Origin: Meandrina meandrites
Taxonomy: Eukaryota; Cnidaria; Anthozoa; Scleractinia; Meandrinidae
Direction of reading: 5' to 3'
NCBI GenBank assembly: GCA_963693305.1
Contig: OY855906.1
Location: 9,540,602 to 9,604,601, forward strand
DNA: 64,000 nucleotides
In this document: piece by piece, positions 34,014 through 43,702 of the stretch
How the letters are laid out: each line of letters opens with the position of its first letter
How positions within the stretch are numbered: the first letter of the stretch is position 1
Position numbers and translations under genes: made by a program
The notes under the pieces: model-generated
Seen by the model: the letters and a program-made list of their open reading frames with translations, nothing else
What the model was told of the DNA's origin: nothing
Database searches by the model: none

Positions 34014-35490
34014 ATGTTTTCTTTAAAATGGTGTTTTTCTTCGAATAAGATTGTCTCTTTGGTTTTACTTAATTAGAAGAACTCGTAAGCCACACATGCA
34101 TGTATTGCGGATAAGTTTTTATTTGTTTATACGAAATAATGCTTCAAAATTGAGGAAATAACGCGCTACTTCTTGACAGACCAATTAGTTTTTATCATTA
34201 CACTACAAAAGAAATGAAACACACGTGTTGTGTTTGCAAACATTCCAAGAATGCGGAAATAACGTTCAGGAAAATATAGGATATCAAGATTGTCAAGGTT
34301 GGTCAATAACGTTTTTTTTTTTATTTATTCAGGAAAAATAGTATCGACGCAGCTAACAATCGATTTTGTACAAGCAGTGAAGAACATGCATTCAAGAAAT
34401 TGTTATTTTTAGTTTATCTCAGGAGGTGATTCAAAGTTCAATGGGGTTTGCTAGCTTAAATGGTCGGTGACCCCTACTTTTTTCTTAACAGATCACTTTT
34501 GTTAACGATTATCTACGTTTTGTGAGAAAATGAAAAAAAATCTATCGATTAACAGGTTGATTTTTTTTGCCCCACGCACGTTCGAATTCCGCTTTTTGAT
34601 CTTTTCGTTTTGCCGTACGACGGGTTCAAATGCCTCTTCCAGGGCTAAGTTTTGCATAAAAGATGGCAACACTTAAAATTATTTACGCAACAGACGCACT
34701 TCTTCAAAATACCACCAAGATCGTTTGCCTCCGTTTTCTCATCATCGATAATTTAAACTGCAAACCTTGAAAGCCGTGCGAAATTACGTGCGCCAATTTT
34801 TCAAAATCAGGGTAGTTTTCTACAGACTTTATCTCTGAAACAAAGTCGGTGACCCCCACTTTTTTTTGTATTTCTGACACAAGTAACTCATTATCCGTCC
34901 TCAGTAAAAATTTTAGAAAAATCTATCGACTAGAAAATTTTCGCGCGAACGTCCTTAAAGCTGTAAAATAAGCCCAACGAAACATAAAAATGCCACAAAG
35001 CTAAAGGAACACAGAAGGACAAAAATTGCCTGGAGAAGATTAAAACGAATTGCACTTTATAGGCAAACTTGAGAAACCTTGACGTGACGTTTAGAAATTG
35101 ATCTCAGTTTGTACATAAATTTCATAATATTTATAATACTCAGAAATTATCTTTGTTTCTTGTGTGGCCGTGATTTTGCCACTAAAAAGACTGTTGCTCT
35201 GCCGATTTGAAATTCAGAGCTCATAAAGAAATTATTAACAAAAATAAAATTACCCAAAATGCTTTGACGTAGCCCCTAGAAAACCCTCATAGTAAATGAA
35301 AGTAACGAACAGGGAAACCGTCTTCAGCTGTCTTGGGAAGTCATAGATATCAAGTAGTCTATCGATCTAATGCACTTTTTTCTGAAACTCAAGCTTGATT
35401 GCGTGCGGAATTTACATCTCTTGGGGAAACATTAAAATAAAAAATAAAAATAAATTACCTTTATTTAGACACGGTAGTATTTAAAGCTAG
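34014..35490. other. Intergenic, with a pair of direct repeats
   Basis: Around 34465-34560 and 34845-34940 the blocks GTCGGTGACCCCYACTTTTTT and GAAAAATCTATCGAYTA recur in the same order and orientation, about 380 bp apart. No gene recognised. Confidence 0.5.
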
Positions 35491-35499
35491 AAGCTTGTG

Positions 35500-35710
35500 C
35501 GGCCGTGTATTCCCGATCGAATTGGAATTTGGAAGTGTGTTAGCTTTTATGGAGGGAGGAAAACCGGAGAACCCGGAGAAAAACCCTCGGAGCAAGGACG
35601 AGAACCAACAACAAACTCAACCCACATATGATACCGGGCCGGGATCGAACCCGGGCCACATTGGTGGGAGGCGAGCGCTCTCACCACTGCGCCACCCCTG
35701 CTCCCCTACA
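35500..35710 (-). mobile_element. tRNA-derived SINE with Nin-DC-like core, minus orientation
   Basis: Read on the minus strand: head GGGTGGCGCAGTGGTGAGAG (A box), GCCCGGGTTCGATCCCGG (B box), then a core containing CTCCGGGTTCTCCGGTTTTC. GGAGAACCCGG/GGAAAACCGG-type cores are the signature I recall for Nin-DC SINEs, known in cnidarians and other animals. The acceptor-stem halves do not pair, so this is not a functional tRNA gene. Confidence 0.7.
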
Positions 35711-35714
35711 AGGG

Positions 35715-36260
35715 ATAATCCACGTCTGGGGCAACAGTGTCGCTCACACATGACTCGGTGACAGTCATACACACAGAATTTGTGAAATCGTACATGACAT
35801 AAACCGTACATTAACAAGATGCCTTACATGGTGAGAGAAACGCAGTAAGACCATGCATATGGACAAGCTTTCTTGTACATGAAATTATTAAATATCACCA
35901 TGATCACTACATTCATTCCCATAAACTGCCATATGCTTCATCTTACGGGCGATTTTTAGGAGCAGCTAGGCCATTAATAATCAGCAACACGTATTGGTTT
36001 TATCCAATTCACACCCATACAAGGCACAGATCTTGAACTCGCTAAAGCTCGCAGCTTTCTTAGCTACTGGATATACTGCAATCTTTTTATATTTTTATCA
36101 ATATTATTATTTTATCAGTGCCAGTGTCAGTGTCAGTGCGTTGGAGAGCCCGTTAAACAATGTGATTTTTATCTTCTTTCTTCCGTGAATCGTTTAAGAC
36201 TTAAAAGTCCTTATTTTCCCTGTGGTAATTTCGAACATGTTGTGAACGGGTCTGTCGATT
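35715..36260. other. Intergenic, nothing recognised
   Basis: AT-rich with no coding or repeat signature I can define. Confidence 0.4.
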
Positions 36261-36262
36261 TC

Positions 36263-36623
36263 ATGAGTTCGAGTTAGAAATTTCGAGTTCGAGTTAGAAT
36301 TTCGAGTTCGAGTTAACATATCGAGTCGCTTGTGGTTAGCTCCACTCTGGTTTGCTTGCGGCTAGTTCCACTCCTATTTGCTTGCGGTTAGCTTTCATTG
36401 ACCTTCATTTGTTGATAAGGGCGACACCATGCGTGACCAACTGCGAAAATGTCACGCCATGTTGTGGGCTTTTCGTTTTCTTTCTTTTTTTTTTCTTTTC
36501 TTCGTCTTCCATCAGGAAATCAGTAACTTTTCAGGCCCTTCCTTTTAACTAGAACTCGAAATTTTAACTCAAAATCGAAGTTCTAATTCTAACTCGAACT
36601 CGAAATTTCTAACTCGAACTCAT
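36263..36623. mobile_element. MITE with tandemly built TIRs
   Basis: Each end consists of repeated GAGTTCGAGTTAGAAATTTC units (about 17 bp, two to three copies) facing inwards as inverted repeats. The interior has a second direct repeat, GGTTAGCTCCACTC/GGCTAGTTCCACTC. No clear duplication. Confidence 0.7.
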
Positions 36624-36639
36624 AAATTTACAGCCGTTC

Positions 36640-38330
36640 TTATTATACCGTGAACACTTAAAATATGTCTGGAATGTTCTTTGTGTTGCAACCAATCACA
36701 TGCCAGAACTTCAGACCACAGAAACCGCAGACAGCGAATGGGTTTCCATTGGTCTCGAATCGATCACGGAAAAAAATCAAAGATCTCTTCGAGATTCGCC
36801 TATTTTGCATAGAGTATGCGTTGGGGAAATGTTACTATTGAAAGCGATTTGCGATGCATTAACCCATTGACTCCCAGTCTAGAAGGCTTTTATTAGCGCG
36901 CACCCACCCCCTCAAACATTCCTGGCTCTTTAACGGCATTTAACATAAACGTGCGAGTGGAAAAAATATACCATATGCGTACTAAATTCAGACAAATAAT
37001 TCCTTTCTGAAGTAAACCTTTATTACAACTAGACACGCTGAAAGACCAATTCATGATTTGAAATGTTAATTATCAACCTTGATAAATTGATCCCAAACCA
37101 AACTTGAAGACGGTGAAAAAAATTTCTTCACCTCCGCGCGTCAAAAACACGAACTCTTTCTACAAAATATAACGCTAGTTCGAAACACTCTGGTGAAAGG
37201 TAGGCTTTCATTCTGTACAACTGTCACTGACATTTATTTAACCACCAGCGATATTATCTTGGTACAGAAAAGCGGTAACAGGGGATAATAATTTGCGAAT
37301 CATGGTGCCGTGAGATAGCGGAAAACTACTGAATTCCTTCCACAAAATAAACACTCACATTGCTTTTTATGCTATCCATCACTATAACTAATAACAAAAA
37401 AATACTTGTTTGCATTTTGCGAAGTACTGTAGTAAATCTTTGCATGTAAAAGGTCGTAAACTGAACACAATTATTAAATAAACAACAACGCGATGGTAAG
37501 TCGGCCGCACGCTGCATATCAGATGTCACCATGTGCTTTTCAAATCAATACGCTTCAGAAGCCTAAAATTCCAAACGTTAACTGGGCAAATGAAAGAAAC
37601 TTGAAGGAAGTTTTGTTTTAGATTAATTCTCATTTCAAGATGTAGCTACTAATGTATCAAAGCTTCAAAATTCTGCACATTTTTGAAGCCGTGAGATCCT
37701 TCATTATTCACGCTAAAGCGTAAGTTTAATTTTAGCCCGACGGCTTTTTGCAGTCAATTTTTCACTAAGTGGCTTTACCGATCCTTCTAAAAATTCCAGT
37801 TAAGTTCCATTTAAATTCGAAGCAATATTGTACATTACCATTTTCCTGTCTGAAGTCTTGCGAAGCTGCATTAAGTCGTGATCAAGTCCGTGAATTGTGG
37901 TCAAAACAAAAGATTGCGTGACGAGCTAAAAATACTTCTTTCAATGAAGACGACAAACAATAGACTTGTAACAATAGAAAATAGCATTGGCCAATATCCT
38001 CTGACAATGAAGATTCGCAGCAGCTTTTAAGCATGCAAAACTAAGCGACTCAATCGATGAACAGCACAGATTTTTGAAAAATACCTACCTGTAGTTTCCA
38101 AAAGGCTAGACAGGTTAAATGACGAGCGACGGGTGAAAATAACTTCGGGATCGAGAAGTGCTGACGCATTCCTATCCAGTGACGTTTTTATCGCCCACAG
38201 CGAAAAGTATTCCCTTGACAAATTAAAACAGTCCCTTGAGAGTATACAAAAATGTGGGTCAGAGAGTGCTAACCCCAATGATCCCAATTCTTACCATTTT
38301 CCTTGTTCCAAGCAAAATAGTCGAAAAAAG
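36640..38330. other. Intergenic, no gene recognised
   Basis: Open frames at 38.0-38.37 kb overlap on both strands without recognisable domains. The stretch lies directly upstream of the partial JmjC gene copy. Confidence 0.4.
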
Positions 38331-38416
38331 GCTTGTTTCAGGTCAGTGCTCGTCCATGACCTTTAAACGGAATTTAATTGTTCTTTTGTCCGAAGGAATT
38401 CATATACGTTGCTTGT

Positions 38417-39378
38417 GTTAGAGTGGTTTCACTCAACCCGTGAAACAACAGGTAACAATTAGCGCGTAATAGACAAAACTAAACAAAAGAAAACAATGGA
38501 ATTAGGGCCGATTCGCACTAGCGGACAAGTTTTAAATGTCATAACATTTTTGACAAAAACAAAATTGTCGCGACAAGTCAGAGACATTTCTGACATTTTG
38601 AAGAAAACAAAAGGTGTAATTATTAGTACAATAGCTCCGCACGTGCTTCTGGCATCCTAGTACATTTCTCGGCACGGTCGTCTTGTACAAACATCAAATA
38701 ATCAGGCAGGTCCACGTGGTGAAAAATTCTAAAACGATTTGCATTTGAAGTGCGCGTGTACTGGTGTTTTTGTGCCCGTGCGGGGAAAATGTCGCAAGAA
38801 AACTATTTCTTTTCCCCTACATTTATCGGCACAAACTGGTTCCTTCCGCATTCTTTTGTTCCAACCCCGGTATTACCATCCTTCCACAACACCACCTCGG
38901 CACACAAACGTGTTTTGCCGCCTATCGTGGAAAAATTTTGCGTGTTGTTTTTCAGTACAATCCAGATCAAACACAATAGCCAATCAACAACGTATTGTTG
39001 TCTGGCATTACGAGGGGCGTTGGAATGCGTCTTGTCATGACTTGTCCTGCCTTGAGGCAGGACATCGGCCCCTTTGAAGATTTGTCCGTTTTGACAAAAT
39101 TTGCCCTTGTCCAACAAGTTGTTCGCACTTGTTTTTGCGATTGCTTGACAAAATGTATCGCGCGTGCAACGCGGACCAATCATAAGACAACTGCTTCTTT
39201 GTTTTCCTGAATTGTTCAAAAAACGTATTTGCACTTGTTTTCTGTTACAAGTGACACACAAGTGATGAAATCTACCATTTGTTACAAAATTTGTCCGCTA
39301 GTGCGAATTGGCCCTAAGTGTGTGATACTATATGAAAGTGTAGTTGCTATTTCACGGGTTAAGTAAAGCCACTCTAAC
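38417..39378. mobile_element. Outer DNA transposon with TA-type flanks
   Basis: Inverted ends GAGTGGTTTCACTCAACCC and GGGTTAAGTAAAGCCACTC, with TA on both outer sides, extend to matching CGTGAAA blocks. The left end has a relative at 8298. Its interior is filled by a second element. Confidence 0.7.
38505..39314. mobile_element. Inner Harbinger-like non-autonomous element
   Basis: TIRs GGGCCRATTCGCACTAGCGG continue to ACAARTTT on both sides. Flanks are TTA on the left and TAA on the right, both fitting the TWA target of PIF/Harbinger elements though not identical. The long overlapping open frames inside (38.74-39.26 kb) carry no domain and look like chance. A relic of the family lies at 9.44-9.76 kb. 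Confidence 0.7.
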
Positions 39379-39555
39379 ATAAAAATTTGTTCATGATGAT
39401 TCATGACTTCGATGGAGAAACCAGCAATGAAATGATGTTGTTACCAGTTTTCCTAGCATTAATTTTGTGGTTTTCTACAGTTTTGTTCCCACCATGACTT
39501 GAAAGGTTTCATCAAATTTTTAGGAGACTACCTTTATTTTATATTACTGTTTAAG

Positions 39556-39708
39556 GTTCTACCACGTTCGTTCATATGATCGCAACATAGCAATCAATCT
39601 GTGGTGGAAGTACACGCCAAAGTTTATTCCGAAGGACTGTGATGGAGTTCGCGTTTACCTCGCGTTTACTGTTGATAACGTAATCGAGGAATCAGAAACA
39701 AGCGTGTT
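39556..39708 (+). pseudogene. Copy of JmjC exon 6, open but altered
   Basis: Splice acceptor, donor and reading frame are kept, with an 18-base in-frame net deletion (57 to 51 codons). The start reads FYHVRSYDRNIAINLWWKYT, against FHQVRSYDRN in the parent. The metal-binding His becomes Tyr, with a His one position later. Similarity is about 95% elsewhere, suggesting a fairly recent duplication. Confidence 0.85.
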
Positions 39709-39854
39709 GTAAGTAAACATATAAGATCAGCTAGTTTTGCGACCAATCCGATTTTGGATTTCAGATATCAGAAATCACGACAATCCGTAAAACTATTTTG
39801 GATTTTAGTTTCCAGAGAGCAGCAAACAGCATATTCATATCTGAAAATTAAAAA

Positions 39855-40112
39855 GGAATTTGATGAAAAGGCTCGAGAAGAACTTTGAGGAACAGTTCAT
39901 AGCTGGTTGTAACGCAGTTTCACTCATCAAAGTACCCCACAACATCTTGATACAAAATAAATGAGCGAATTTCTCAGCAAGCGAGTTTTTTTAATGCTTC
40001 ACAATGAGCGAATAAAAATCTACGCGCCTCGTTGGCTCATATCCAGCAAGCGCGAGTGGAATAACTGTTTTATTAAAAACGCCCAAAAGAATTGCAATAT
40101 CTGAGCTCCCCA
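39855..40112 (+). pseudogene. Copy of the last JmjC exon and 3' flank
   Basis: Reads KEFDEKAREEL and stop, as in the parent, then the same 3' UTR with AATAAA at about 40013 and the right half of the hairpin repeat. It starts abruptly, without an acceptor. Confidence 0.85.
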
Positions 40113-40397
40113 GATGACGTCAAAATGTGGTAAGAACAAAAAAGTGACGTCTTCTGTGATCTATAACTCACAGACGCAAGGCAAAATGGAATCTATTTGT
40201 TAAACAAACAAAGTGGTAGTTGGTAGTGGTAGTGGTGTTTTACCGAGACACCGGGTTATTTGGCTCATACGCATTGTATTGTCGACTTTTCCAGCCTGTC
40301 ATTTGATTCGAAAATTGAGGCTTCTTGTGCTCCTTTTCTGGCAGAGACAGTGTGGACTAGAAAAACTTGAACTCTTGGCTCGTTATTAATCTGCTCT

Positions 40398-40583
40398 CAA
40401 CCCTCCAAGTTAATTTTTTTCCTTAGTGGCCATTTGGCCACCGACTGCTCAAGTTTGGTCGCCAGTGAAAAATTTTACTCGCTAAATTAAGCTCATGCTT
40501 TCAATCCTGACTTCTCAATTTAGTCGCCAGCTCCAAAATTTTAGTCGCCATGGCGACTAAAATGGTCTTAACTTGGAGGGTTG
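40398..40583. mobile_element. CAACCCTCCAAG MITE, 5-bp duplication (copy 1)
   Basis: TIRs CAACCCTCCAAGTTAA / TTAACTTGGAGGGTTG. Perfect 5-bp flanks GCTCT at 40393-40397 and 40584-40588. Interior has GTGGCCATTTGGCCAC and TTTAGTCGCCATGGCGACTA palindromes. Copy 2 is at 58974. Confidence 0.9.
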
Positions 40584-40731
40584 GCTCTTTACGCCGTCGC
40601 AGAGGAGAATTCAGTCCAAACTACCCCCTCCCGTCCCTCCCCATCAAAATTCCCTTGCGCATTCTACCCATCCTGCACTTTGAGCATTCACGTTTTTGGC
40701 CAGGTTACTAGGGCACGCGCAAAAAACCAAC

Positions 40732-43204
40732 ATGGCGGACACGAGGAATCGAGGATCTCCTCCTGTAAGAGGAATTAGAAATCGTTCCCGAGACAGAGAC
40801 CGAGTGAAAGAACGAGAAACAAATGATCAAAAGGCTACGATTGACAGAGAAAAGGTACAAATCTTAGTTTGTATTGTATTTCTTTAATTCTGGCCTCGAG
40901 AGATTAGTCACTGCTGTCCTGCCTGACCAGATTTAAAGAATCGAAATCGAGAACTCTGTTGCTGATTAAACATCAATGGATCGATGTTAATACAAGCTTT
41001 CTAATATTTTTTGATGATAAGTTTAATAAATATTTTGGATTGTTATCCTACAGAATGCTTATTTTGGGTTTACCCCAGGGTACATTCCGTATATATATTT
41101 CAACGGTGACGATACGCCAAGGTTCTTTGTTATTATAATATAAAATAAGTCATCTGTACGCCACTTAAAACGCAGTACGCCGCAAACTTAAAACGCCAGT
41201 ACGCCGCAAACTTAAAACGCCAGTACGCCGCAAACTTTTGACATCCACACCGAACGTAACCTACATAAAATGTAGCCAAAATGCAGCCTGGGGTTTACCT
41301 CGGGGTATTAAAGAACCTGTGCATGTGATATTTTCCTTTGTTTTAGAGTTATTGTTTTCCTGCTCAATGTTGTTTGAGGTTCTTTGTTGTCTCTTGGTCG
41401 TTGTTTTGTTTTACGTCACTGGTGAGTTTCACAGGTTCTTACACCAAGGATGAGCCCTTATTTTCATTTACTTCTTCCTTACAGACGTGTCCGTTGCTTC
41501 TTAGAGTGTTTTGTAATCAAGGTCGGCACCACAGGTAAATCTCAAGTCAATCTTCTAACCTTATATTGAGAGACCTATCTAGGGAAATAAGTTGGCATTG
41601 ACAAAAAGATGGAATTGTTCCATTTGTGGTCCATATTTGAATGGCTTGGTCACAAACTATGCTCCCCTTAAATTAGTTAATTAAACTTGTCAGGGTCTTT
41701 CAGGTTGAGGCAACTACTACACGCAGGTGTTCTTGCTGTTATTGAGTTTTGAAAAATGTTGTCAAATCAGAAATTAACACAGGGATGCTGATAAACGGAT
41801 GTTTTTTAGAGATTTTTTAAAGAGAATTTTCAAATTAATGAGTGCTGGGTGTGCTAGGTTTGTTCTTGGAGTCTTAACTGTGGGTTGGTGATGATCAAAT
41901 GTATGATTAGGAGGACTCAAACAAACCCACAGTAAATGTGCGTGACTGGGATTCAAAAAAGGTTTGTTAATCCAACAGCAGCAAAACATTCTGGCTTTCA
42001 AAATTATTCAATCATATTTTTGATTAGGTTCAATTTCATGGTGATAGCACAAAAAGGTCAATGCATTCAGTTGAAAATGTATGACAGGGAAATTTGAGTA
42101 CAGAAGATTGATATTGTTTTCTATTGCATTATGTTTGTATTTAGATATATTAATTGGTCCAGTTTTTTTTAAGTAATTTAATTGTGTTGATTGGATTCAA
42201 TTTGGTTCAGAACATTACTGCAGTCAAACCCTAACATAATTAAATTATGTTAGGGTCAAGTTCATTTGCTGATTGGTTCAATTATTAGCGTCATATAAAT
42301 TGTTTCTGCCACTGCGTGTTTCAAAATTCCAATTTGACCATCACAAAAACCATGTACATTGTACAGCTGATGTGGTTTTCCTTTATTTATTTATAAAACA
42401 GGTTAGATGAATATTCAAGGACTGCTTTACCATCAAATGAACTCCAAGTGTACACATGGTAAGTTATGATTTGGTGTTTTTGTTGCTTGCATGTTTCCAC
42501 ATACTTTTCATAATAATGTAATGTCTTATAACGTTTGCTTAAAAAAGAACATTGTAACAATAAGTCATAAGTTCAGGGTGCAACTTCTTGGTTATTTTTC
42601 ATACCAACACTATTTTATAAATTATTTGCCTTGGAAGAATTTGATTTCATTGTCAAGACAGTTTTTCCTCCTCATAACTTGGTTATTGAATTTTTTTGCA
42701 ATTTTTGAAGAGAATTGACCAATTAATAGTGCTGTGGATTGAAGAAGTGATATATTGACTGAGCTCAGTTTTTACCACTCTCTCAAGTCCAGTCTTGAGG
42801 AACACATGATCATTTTCCCAAAAAGTACCTGGTAAAGGAGCCTAGCTGTTGACTGTCTCGATGTTAAAACTTTATCTGTGGTACTTGTGAGGTGTACGTC
42901 ACTACAACACAGGATCGTTATGTGATTTTATTGTAGGAAGGATGCCACACTGAAGGAGCTTATGAGTCTAGTCAAAGAGGTTAACCCTGACGCAAGGCGT
43001 AAAGGCACAGTGTTCGACTTTGCCATTGTATTTCCAGATGCTCGTCGTGGTGGATTTATCATGAAAGAAATTGGCTCCACAGCTGCAGGTCGCAAGGGAG
43101 CTGATGATGCTGTTACTCTAGAGTCCAAAAAGTTTCAAATAGGAGATTTCATTGATGTTGCTATTCAATCCCCGAGAGTGGGAAGGAGAGATAGACCTTA
43201 CTGA
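40732..43204 (+). CDS. SAP18: SAP18, Sin3-associated / ASAP complex subunit
   Basis: Four exons, 40732-40854, 41485-41534, 42402-42458 and 42937-43204, with GT/AG borders and consistent phase, encode 165 residues (human isoforms are about 153-172). The N-terminus is basic and Arg-rich (GIRNRSRDRDRVKERETNDQ). The ubiquitin-like SAP18 fold follows: TCPLLLRVFCNQGRHHRLDE, then ELQVYTWKDATLKELMSLVK, then GTVFDFAIVFPDARRGGFIM, ending FQIGDFIDVAIQSPRVGRRD. SAP18 acts in the nucleus in the Sin3-HDAC corepressor and in the ASAP/PSAP complexes with Acinus/Pinin and RNPS1 that join the exon junction complex. The start ATG sits in ACATGGCGGAC, the usual context for a metazoan housekeeping gene. It converges on the CXorf65-like gene. 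Confidence 0.95.
41160..41236. repeat. 24-bp tandem repeat in SAP18 intron 1
   Basis: About three copies of AACTTAAAACGCCAGTACGC plus CGCA, the first one truncated. Confidence 0.85.
42227..42258. repeat. Perfect palindrome in SAP18 intron 2
   Basis: ACCCTAACATAATT and its inverse are separated by a single base. It could form a cruciform or be a collapsed MITE. Confidence 0.7.
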
Positions 43205-43415
43205 TACTTTGAACATTTTTGTTTTTATCATCACTATCTCTCTGGATATGTAAAGAAAGAGTTTTTTGTAAAGAGAGTTTCTGTATTTGCAAAAGCCACC
43301 TTTGACCTCTTATCAATAGTCTTGCAGTGTTGATAAATTTCATCTTTATTTATTTTGAAATTTGTCCTATAGTGAACACTCTTTTTAAATGTACCTTGGC
43401 AATCAAGTAAGTTAC

Positions 43416-43421
43416 AATAAA
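43416..43421 (+). promoter_or_regulatory. SAP18: Poly(A) signal of SAP18
   Basis: AATAAA about 210 bp after the stop codon, the first candidate in the 3' flank. Confidence 0.6.
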
Positions 43422-43424
43422 TAT

Positions 43425-43700
43425 TGAGGTTTTTACTACATTAAGTGACAGCTACCAGCAGTTGTTTTGTGTTATGGATGAACAAAGGGAGCTGAAGCAC
43501 CAAATGTCTTTTAAAGTAATAAGTCAAAGAGTGCATGTATCCTCACAATCTGCTCCAAGTAAGTTGCAGAAAAAGTTAGTTTTCTTTTTTTAAACATCAG
43601 TGGCTACTTTTTAGATCTTTCACAGTAGTTATTTTGCCTTTGTAGCAAATCGTGCATTATTTAAATAAAAACACCATTTATCTAAAAATCAGCTCCGTGT
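43425..43700. other. Spacer between convergent SAP18 and CXorf65-like genes
   Basis: Both 3' UTRs should end here. No clear minus-strand AATAAA close to the CXorf65-like stop is seen; a TTTATT at about 43344 would make the two transcripts overlap. Confidence 0.4.
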
Positions 43701-43702
43701 AG

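Larger units (their letters stand above)
38345..40112 (+). pseudogene. Rearranged partial copy of the JmjC gene
   Basis: Three segments match the JmjC locus in order. 38355-38416 matches intron 5 (GAAGGAATTCATATACGTTG). 39494-39715 matches the end of intron 5, exon 6 and its donor. 39855-40112 matches the end of the last exon, 3' UTR, poly(A) signal and downstream hairpin (as 32100-32475). Exons 7-9 and most of exon 10 are missing. A nested transposon pair occupies 38417-39378. It cannot encode the enzyme: no signal peptide, no HxD motif. Confidence 0.85.

Noticed and set aside
38739..39261. Several overlapping open frames of 70-152 codons on both strands
   Set aside because: They lie inside the inner Harbinger-like element, carry no domain and overlap each other in all phases; chance frames.
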